Shown here piece after piece: positions 58,947-64,000 of a stretch of 64,000 nucleotides of DNA (position 1 is its first letter; the number at the start of each line of letters is the position of its first letter). The notes under the pieces are model-generated. The model saw only the letters and a program-made list of their open reading frames with translations, ran no database searches and was not told the DNA's origin. The DNA is from an uncultured Clostridium sp. (GTDB lineage: Bacteria > Bacillota > Clostridia > Lachnospirales > Lachnospiraceae). The translations under genes were made by a program, and so were the position numbers. Where the stretch lies: positions 1-64,000 of the forward strand of contig URFM01000001.1 in NCBI GenBank assembly GCA_900547035.1. Reading direction: 5' to 3'.

Positions 58947-60001
58947 CAGGCCACCTCCTTATGTTTATGGCCGCGGAAACGCTCCACCAGCCGTTCTCTG
59001 AACGCGATGGCGCTGGGCGCGGAGGTAAAGAGCATCATGGCAATCAGCACAATCGCATAGATCAGCATACGGTAATTGCTGAATCCCCGCAGAAGCTCCG
59101 GCAGAGCTGTCAGTACAACCGCCGCGATCATGGAACCCCGGATATTTCCGATTCCGCCCAAAACTACATAAACCAGAATCAAAATGGACATATTGTAGTC
59201 AAAGGTCCCTCCCGCCAGGCTGGCGTAATTGTGCGCATAAAGCACGCCGCCCACGCCTGCCAAAGAGGCGGAAATCGTAAAAGCCATCAGCTTGTATTTC
59301 GTAATATTGATTCCCACGGATTCCGCCGCAATCCGGTTATCCCGGATCGCCATAATCGCCCGTCCTGTTCTGGAATGAATCAAATTCAGCACAATAAACA
59401 GGGTAATCAGCACCAACACAATACCGATATTGAAATTAGAAGCCCTGGGTGTTCTGGCAATACCCTTGGCGCCTTCGATAATTACCTGTCCCTCATCCAG
59501 AAGATTCAAGGCTTTTTTGGACATGGCAACATGGATACCATTGGCATCTGCTCCCACATAGAGCACATTCAGCACATTTTTAATAATCTCTCCAAAAGCC
59601 AGGGTAACGATGGCCAAATAGTCTCCCCGCAGCCTCAATACCGGGATTCCAATCAGGATCCCAAAGAAAGCCGCAACAGCAGCGCCGATTAAAATAGCGA
59701 TTACCAAACGCAGCGTATCGCTGGCAATGCTTTCCGCCATCAATTTGGAAAAAAACGCTCCGGAGAAAGCGCCTACGCACATAAAACCCGCATGTCCCAG
59801 ACTAAGTTCTCCGGAAATTCCTACCGTAAGGTTCAGGGAAACCGCCAAAATCACATAGACGCACAGAGGAACCAACAGTCCCTTCAGCTGGTTGCTGAGA
59901 CTGCCGGAAGCCGTCAGTACCTGAATCACAATCCAGAAAGCAATGACCAGACCGTAGGTTATGGAGTTGTCGATTAAGTGCTTTTTCTTTGTCTGCTTCA
60001 T
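58946..60001 (-). CDS. livM: Branched-chain amino acid ABC transporter, permease LivM
   Basis: A 351-residue permease with about nine membrane segments and the family pattern GISGELSLGHAGFMCVGAFSGA near residue 62. PVLRLRGDYLAIVTLAFGEI is the conserved cytosolic loop that contacts the ATPase. ATG 60001 is preferred over GTG 60010, which falls in the AGGTGG site. It is nine bases after livH. Confidence 0.96.
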   Translation of the reverse strand: MKQTKKKHLIDNSITYGLVIAFWIVIQVLTASGSLSNQLKGLLVPLCVYVILAVSLNLTVGISGELSLGHAGFMCVGAFSGAFFSKLMAESIASDTLRLVIAILIGAAVAAFFGILIGIPVLRLRGDYLAIVTLAFGEIIKNVLNVLYVGADANGIHVAMSKKALNLLDEGQVIIEGAKGIARTPRASNFNIGIVLVLITLFIVLNLIHSRTGRAIMAIRDNRIAAESVGINITKYKLMAFTISASLAGVGGVLYAHNYASLAGGTFDYNMSILILVYVVLGGIGNIRGSMIAAVVLTALPELLRGFSNYRMLIYAIVLIAMMLFTSAPSAIAFRERLVERFRGHKHKEVA

Positions 60002-60010
60002 GTTCTCCAC

Positions 60011-60892
60011 CTACACTTTCTCACTGATTTTCCGCCCGAACAATCCTGTCGGCCGGATGAGAAGTACCAAAATCAGCACCAGGAATACAATGGCGTTGGA
60101 AAGCTGGTCAGAAATATACTGCTTTGCCAGCTGTTCGATCACTCCCAGGGCAATTCCGCCAATAAAGGCGCCCGGAATAGAGCCGATTCCTCCGAACACA
60201 GCCGCCACAAAAGCCTTAATTCCAGGCATAGAGCCAATATACGGATCCAGGTTGTCATAGGCGGAACAGTAAAGAACGCCTGCCACTGCTGCCAGGGCGG
60301 AACCGATCGCAAAGGTAAGGGCAATGGTTGAATTCACATTAATTCCCATCAAAGTAGCCGCCTCCCGGTCCTCCGACACCGCCAGCATAGCCTGTCCCAT
60401 CTTCGTCTTATTGATAAAAGAGGTCAGCGCCACAATGATAATCAGGCAAATAATCACTGTCACAATAGTCACTGCGGAAATGGACAGCTGACCGTCCGCC
60501 AGCCGTAAGGGCGGCAGCTTAATAACAGAAGTGAATTTTTTGGGAGTCGGTCCAAAAATCAGCAGAACCACGTTCTGAAGCAGATAGCTGACACCGATGG
60601 CGGTAATCAGCACAGCAAGAGACGAGGCGTCGCGCAGCGGTTTATACGCAATCCGCTCAACGGCTACGCCTAAAATCGTGCAGACAACGATTGCTGTCAA
60701 AACCCCCAGTACAGTGGGCATACCCATGGTATTCATCACCGTAAACGCGGTAAATGCTCCTACCATGATGATATCTCCATGGGCGAAATTCAGCATCTTG
60801 GCAATTCCATATACCATGGTATAGCCAAGGGCAATAATGGCATAAACGCTGCCAAGGCTAAGGCCGCTGAATAAGCAGGATAAAAAACTCAT
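60011..60892 (-). CDS. livH: Branched-chain amino acid ABC transporter, permease LivH
   Basis: A 293-residue permease. It starts MSFLSCLFSGLSLGSVYAIIALGYTMVYGIAKMLNFAHGD, the LivH hallmark, after AGAGGTG; the longer frame to 60937 lacks support. About eight hydrophobic segments are visible, with the cytosolic loop ERIAYKPLR near residue 85. It follows livJ after a hairpin. Confidence 0.96.
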   Translation of the reverse strand: MSFLSCLFSGLSLGSVYAIIALGYTMVYGIAKMLNFAHGDIIMVGAFTAFTVMNTMGMPTVLGVLTAIVVCTILGVAVERIAYKPLRDASSLAVLITAIGVSYLLQNVVLLIFGPTPKKFTSVIKLPPLRLADGQLSISAVTIVTVIICLIIIVALTSFINKTKMGQAMLAVSEDREAATLMGINVNSTIALTFAIGSALAAVAGVLYCSAYDNLDPYIGSMPGIKAFVAAVFGGIGSIPGAFIGGIALGVIEQLAKQYISDQLSNAIVFLVLILVLLIRPTGLFGRKISEKV

Positions 60893-60939
60893 AAACGCAA
60901 CACCTCTTAAACTATTTTCTTCCAGACAAAACAGCAATA

Positions 60940-60964
60940 GAGGGTTGCCAGCGTGACAACCCTC
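60940..60964 (-). terminator. Attenuator-like hairpin between livJ and livH
   Basis: Arms GAGGGTTG and CAACCCTC (60940-60947, 60957-60964) form an 8-bp stem. A weak T-rich stretch (CTATTGCTGTTTTG) follows on the minus strand. It may lower permease and ATPase mRNA relative to the binding protein, a common pattern in ABC operons. Confidence 0.6.
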
Positions 60965-60983
60965 CTATGGGTCTGATGTGCAA

Positions 60984-62216
60984 TTAGTTCTGCATCTCGT
61001 AAACGCCGTCTACAATCATAACAGCCTTGGGCTCCTTGTGAGGCTCTCCGTCCTCAGTCCAGGTCATGCCCTCGCCGGTCAAACCATCAATGGTGATCTC
61101 TGTCATAGCAACCTTCATTGCCTCGCAGATATCGGAAACTTCCATATCCGGGGTTACACCCGCCTGCTCTGCGGCAGCCTTGATGGCATATACGGCATCA
61201 TAGGCGTCAGCAGCGAACTGAATGGGCTCCATGCCGTAAGCTTCCTCATAGGCAGCTACGAAATCCTGGCTTCCTTCCTCGTCAGCAGAGAAAGGTGTTA
61301 AGAGCATCAGTCCTTCCGCAAGAGAAGTGTCAAAATTTTCCACAGTCAGGATTCCATCCATACCGTCACAGCCGAAGAACTGGGGAGCAAATCCCATATC
61401 GCTGGCCTGCTTTAAAATGGTAGAAGCCTCGGAGTAGTAAATCGGCAGGAATACCAGCTCAGCGCCTGCATCCCGGCACTCGGTCAGCTGTACGGTAAAA
61501 TCCGTATTGGTATCTGCAGTAAATGCTCCGGCAGCTACAATCTCAAGGCCCTGGTTGGCAGCCTCTTCTTCAAAGGACTCATAGATTCCGGTGGAATACT
61601 CAGTAGAGCTGTCATAAATCACGCCGATCTTGGTAGCCAGTCCATGCTCTCCGATGTACTGAGCGGAAGCACGTCCCTGATCGGGATCCGAGAAGCATAC
61701 GCGGAAAGCGTTTGGCTCAGAGATACTCTCTACAGCAGAACCGGAAGGAGTGATCTGGAACATATTGTCAATGGCAGTCTCAGCTACCACCGCAATACAG
61801 GGATTGGAGGTGGTAGTTCCTACCAGCATCTGCATACCCCAGTCCTTCAGGGTGTTGTAGGCGCTGACAGCCTTCTCCGTATCATTCTCATCGTCCTGGA
61901 AATTGTACTCAACCTGATAGCCGTTGATTCCGCCGGCCTCATTGATCTCCTTAATGGCCAGATCCGCTCCGTTCTGTACAGCGATTCCATAAGCAGCAGC
62001 AGCGCCTGTGCTGGGGCCGATTGCGCCAATCTTAAAGGTAGCGCTGTCAGCAGCAGCCTCGCCTTCCTCAGCTGCTTCCGTATCTCCAGCCGCCTCCGCA
62101 GCGGTATCCCCGCTGTCAGCCGCGCTCTCAGAGCTGCTGGAGCCGGAGCCGCCGCAGGCAGTTAAAGAGAACGCCATCACTGCCGCAAGTCCAAGACTCA
62201 AATATCTCTTTTTCAT
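60984..62216 (-). CDS. livJ: Branched-chain amino acid ABC transporter, binding lipoprotein LivJ
   Basis: A 410-residue lipoprotein. The signal ends with lipobox LTAC and a lipidated Cys, then a Gly/Ser, then Ala/Glu-rich spacer to about residue 60. The mature type I binding fold starts TFKIGAIGPSTGAAAAYG and includes EINEAGGINGYQVEYNFQDDEND, matching Leu/Ile/Val-binding proteins. ATG 62216 follows GAGGAGG; a frame to 62225 includes this site. It is the first, most strongly expressed gene of the operon. Confidence 0.96.
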   Translation of the reverse strand: MKKRYLSLGLAAVMAFSLTACGGSGSSSSESAADSGDTAAEAAGDTEAAEEGEAAADSATFKIGAIGPSTGAAAAYGIAVQNGADLAIKEINEAGGINGYQVEYNFQDDENDTEKAVSAYNTLKDWGMQMLVGTTTSNPCIAVVAETAIDNMFQITPSGSAVESISEPNAFRVCFSDPDQGRASAQYIGEHGLATKIGVIYDSSTEYSTGIYESFEEEAANQGLEIVAAGAFTADTNTDFTVQLTECRDAGAELVFLPIYYSEASTILKQASDMGFAPQFFGCDGMDGILTVENFDTSLAEGLMLLTPFSADEEGSQDFVAAYEEAYGMEPIQFAADAYDAVYAIKAAAEQAGVTPDMEVSDICEAMKVAMTEITIDGLTGEGMTWTEDGEPHKEPKAVMIVDGVYEMQN

Positions 62217-62266
62217 AATTGTCATCCTCCTCTTTTTTACGCTTTAACTAACTAAAAGCTTTCTAT

Positions 62267-62295
62267 ATTATAGAAATTCTCCCCTGGATTGTCAA
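62267..62295 (-). promoter_or_regulatory. Consensus sigma-A promoter of livJHMGF with palindrome at -10
   Basis: TTGACA (62290-62295) and TATAAT (62267-62272), both exact consensus, are 17 bases apart on the minus strand. TTTCTAT-ATT-ATAGAAA (62260-62276) is a palindrome covering the -10 and start, so a repressor site is possible. Confidence 0.9.
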
Positions 62296-62422
62296 CCTTT
62301 TTTGCCTTATTTCGTCAAAGCGTCCCATAACGTTTAGTCATGTTATTTATAACTTTGCCGGGAACTGTTCAGGGCAACGGGAACGCGGGGGCTAAAGCAG
62401 ACATTGAGCTTGCTTATAAGCC

Positions 62423-63436
62423 TCATCCTTCTTCCCACTCCATCGAAGGATTCTCCGTACATTTATCCCGAAGCATAAGGCCAGTTACCGCTTCCCCCGC
62501 AGGCAGTCCATCGAACAGGACCTCGTTTACCTGTTCTACAATCGGCATGGAAACACCATATTTCTCCGCCAGAGCCCGGGCTGCCTTTGCACTGTAAACC
62601 CCCTCTACTACCATGTGGACCTCTTTCATGGCTTCCTCCATGGAAAGCCCCTGGCCGATCAGGATTCCTGCTCTGCGGTTACGGCTGTGCATGCTGGCGC
62701 AGGTAACAATCAGATCCCCGATTCCCGTTAATCCGGCAAAGGTTTCCGCCTTTCCGCCCATGGCCATTCCCAGGCGGGAGATTTCCGCAATCCCCCTGGT
62801 AATCAGCGCGGCCTTTGTATTATCTCCAAATCCAAGCCCATCGGCAATTCCCGCTGCCAAAGCAATTACATTTTTCAGGGCGCCGCCCAGTTCAATGCCC
62901 AAAAGGTCCGGATTGGTATACACCCGAAACACGCTGGACATGAATACGCTTTGAACCAGTTCAGCTACATGACGTTTGTGAGCTCCGGCTACGCAGGTAG
63001 TGGGAAGTCCCAGGCTTACCTCCTCCGCATGGCTCGGCCCTGAAAGAGCCGCGACCTGACAGCCGGGAAGCTCCTCCTCAATTACCTGGCTTAACGTCAT
63101 CAGGCTTCCTTCTTCGATGCCCTTAGCCACATTGACGATCACCTGCCCGGGTTTTAAAAATTCCTTCATTCTCCCCGCAGTCTGACGAACGAAGACGCTG
63201 GGAACCGACAGTACAAGAATATCCTTCTCTTCCATCGCCTTCTTCAGATCCCCTGTTACATGGATTGACTCAGGAATCCGAACTTTAGGAAGGTTGGGAT
63301 GAACTCTGGTCCGGCTTAAAGCCGTAACCTCATTTTCCAAAGCGGACCAAAGGTCCACCTGGTGCCCGTTTCCCGCAAGCAGAATCGAAAGAGCCGTTCC
63401 CCAGGTTCCGGAACCAATTACACCGATTGAAGCCAT
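62423..63436 (-). CDS. gpsA: Glycerol-3-phosphate dehydrogenase [NAD(P)+]
   Basis: A 337-residue enzyme that makes sn-glycerol 3-phosphate from DHAP for lipid synthesis. The nucleotide site is IGVIGSGTWGTAL near residue 3. KGIEEGSLMTLSQ and GGALKNVIALAAGIADGLGFGDNTKAALITRG carry the catalytic Lys region. ATG 63436 is used; GTG 63445 overlaps the AAGGAG site. It is 18 bases after plsY. Confidence 0.97.
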   Translation of the reverse strand: MASIGVIGSGTWGTALSILLAGNGHQVDLWSALENEVTALSRTRVHPNLPKVRIPESIHVTGDLKKAMEEKDILVLSVPSVFVRQTAGRMKEFLKPGQVIVNVAKGIEEGSLMTLSQVIEEELPGCQVAALSGPSHAEEVSLGLPTTCVAGAHKRHVAELVQSVFMSSVFRVYTNPDLLGIELGGALKNVIALAAGIADGLGFGDNTKAALITRGIAEISRLGMAMGGKAETFAGLTGIGDLIVTCASMHSRNRRAGILIGQGLSMEEAMKEVHMVVEGVYSAKAARALAEKYGVSMPIVEQVNEVLFDGLPAGEAVTGLMLRDKCTENPSMEWEEG

Positions 63437-63454
63437 ATCAACCACACTCCTTTT

Positions 63455-64000
63455 CTACTTATTTTTTCCGCCCCAAAGCTTGTTCTCCGTTCCATGAAGA
63501 AGGCGGGAAATATTAGAGCGGTGGCGCCAGAAGGCCATGGCGCAGATGATACCCGCCAGTACGTCGTATTCCAAAATACATTCCGGCGGGATTCCGTAGC
63601 TTTTGGCCATGCAGACATTCCATATAAAGAAAATCAGGGAAATTACCAGAGAACCCAGGGAAACGTAGCGGCTGACGGCCACTACCGCCACAAAAACGAA
63701 CAGGCACAAGAAACCCAGCCTCAAGTCGAGAGCGGCCAGAAGTCCGGCTGTGGCGGCAATCCCTTTTCCTCCCTTAAATTTCAGATAGCAGGGGAAGTTG
63801 TGTCCCAGGATTACCCCAAGTCCCGTATACAGCATAAACAGGTAACCGGAATTCATGTGTTCCCGGAAAATATACCGGACAGTCAGACAGGGAATCAGCG
63901 TCTTTAAAAAATCTCCCGCGAACACCACCAGTCCTGCCTTCTTTCCCAGCACCCTGAGGGCGTTGGTCGTACCGGAGTTTCCGCTTCCGTACTGACGGAT
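63455..64000 (-). CDS. plsY: Glycerol-3-phosphate acyltransferase PlsY, N-terminus beyond the window
   Basis: The frame continues to the window edge: at 63953-64000 the minus strand reads IRQYGSGNSGTTNALR before VLGKKAG, the first conserved PlsY motif. So the gene is partial here. Further motifs are GHNFPCYLKFKGGKGIAATAG and the final membrane segments, then the basic tail FWRHRSNISRLLHG. PlsY moves acyl from acyl-phosphate to glycerol-3-phosphate. The gpsA-plsY pair supplies and uses the same intermediate. Confidence 0.96.
   Translation of the reverse strand: MRQYGSGNSGTTNALRVLGKKAGLVVFAGDFLKTLIPCLTVRYIFREHMNSGYLFMLYTGLGVILGHNFPCYLKFKGGKGIAATAGLLAALDLRLGFLCLFVFVAVVAVSRYVSLGSLVISLIFFIWNVCMAKSYGIPPECILEYDVLAGIICAMAFWRHRSNISRLLHGTENKLWGGKNK

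Overview
The window looks like a chromosome segment from an endospore-forming Lachnospiraceae-type Clostridia (Clostridium cluster XIVa; Enterocloster/Lachnoclostridium-like). The inference rests on spoIVA, the radical SAM - DUF2344 - RNase E/G - L21 - Prp - L27 - Obg order, an L27 N-terminal extension with its Prp protease, a glmS ribozyme, DUF3793, DUF4321, sepF beside yggS, and sigma-A promoters with 17-bp spacers. Genus cannot be fixed from sequence alone.

Layout. 1-6.4 kb is accessory: the tail of a LysR-type regulator, an untracked 55-residue ORF, an orphan sensor kinase, three small membrane proteins, an AbiE-type toxin-antitoxin pair with a promoter-embedded palindrome, and a truncated, frameshifted RHS/YD-repeat remnant. 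6.4-14.9 kb is a plus-strand core block: radical SAM (TIGR03960-like), DUF2344, RNase E/G, rplU, prp, rpmA, obgE, yhbY, nadD, yqeK, rsfS. 14.9-17.5 kb holds lexA divergent from a YneA-like division inhibitor with LexA boxes in both promoters, then DUF3793 plus flavodoxin behind a palindromic operator. 17.5-23.3 kb has a tyrosine recombinase, an HPr variant, a TtcA-like thiolase, and a two-gene envelope operon (NlpC/P60 and LCP). 23.4-25.5 kb is glmS behind its ribozyme.

25.6-41.7 kb (minus) is envelope and division: a cytidylate-kinase-like protein, RluD-like synthase, lspA, aroB, sepF, yggS, a HlyD-like protein, a P-loop protein, then dac, mgsA, rodA, minE, minD, minC, mrdA, mreD, mreC, radC. 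mreB is not at its usual place between radC and mreC. 41.8-52 kb (minus) is translation and repair: DUF4321, a methionine gamma-lyase-like enzyme, miaA, mutL, rimM, khpA, rpsP, ffh, ylxM, alaS. 52.2-64 kb has a DUF1311-like protein, rnhA, a beta-CASP RNA hydrolase, spoIVA, an HD hydrolase, a complete livJHMGF branched-chain amino acid transporter, gpsA, and plsY cut by the window edge.

How the genes work together: most of the window is housekeeping. The regulatory pieces are the best-supported signals: ribozyme control of glucosamine-6-phosphate synthesis, the LexA circuit, AbiE autoregulation, and a metal-regulator-like operator in front of flavodoxin. I see no clear wholly new system. The most under-described items are the 55-residue ORF with a hairpin element also found before obgE, the DUF3793-flavodoxin operator, and the HlyD-like/P-loop pair in the division cluster. 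No tRNA, rRNA, CRISPR array or complete insertion sequence was recognised. Gene-free stretches over 300 bases occur only at 23251-23678, filled by the glmS promoter and ribozyme.
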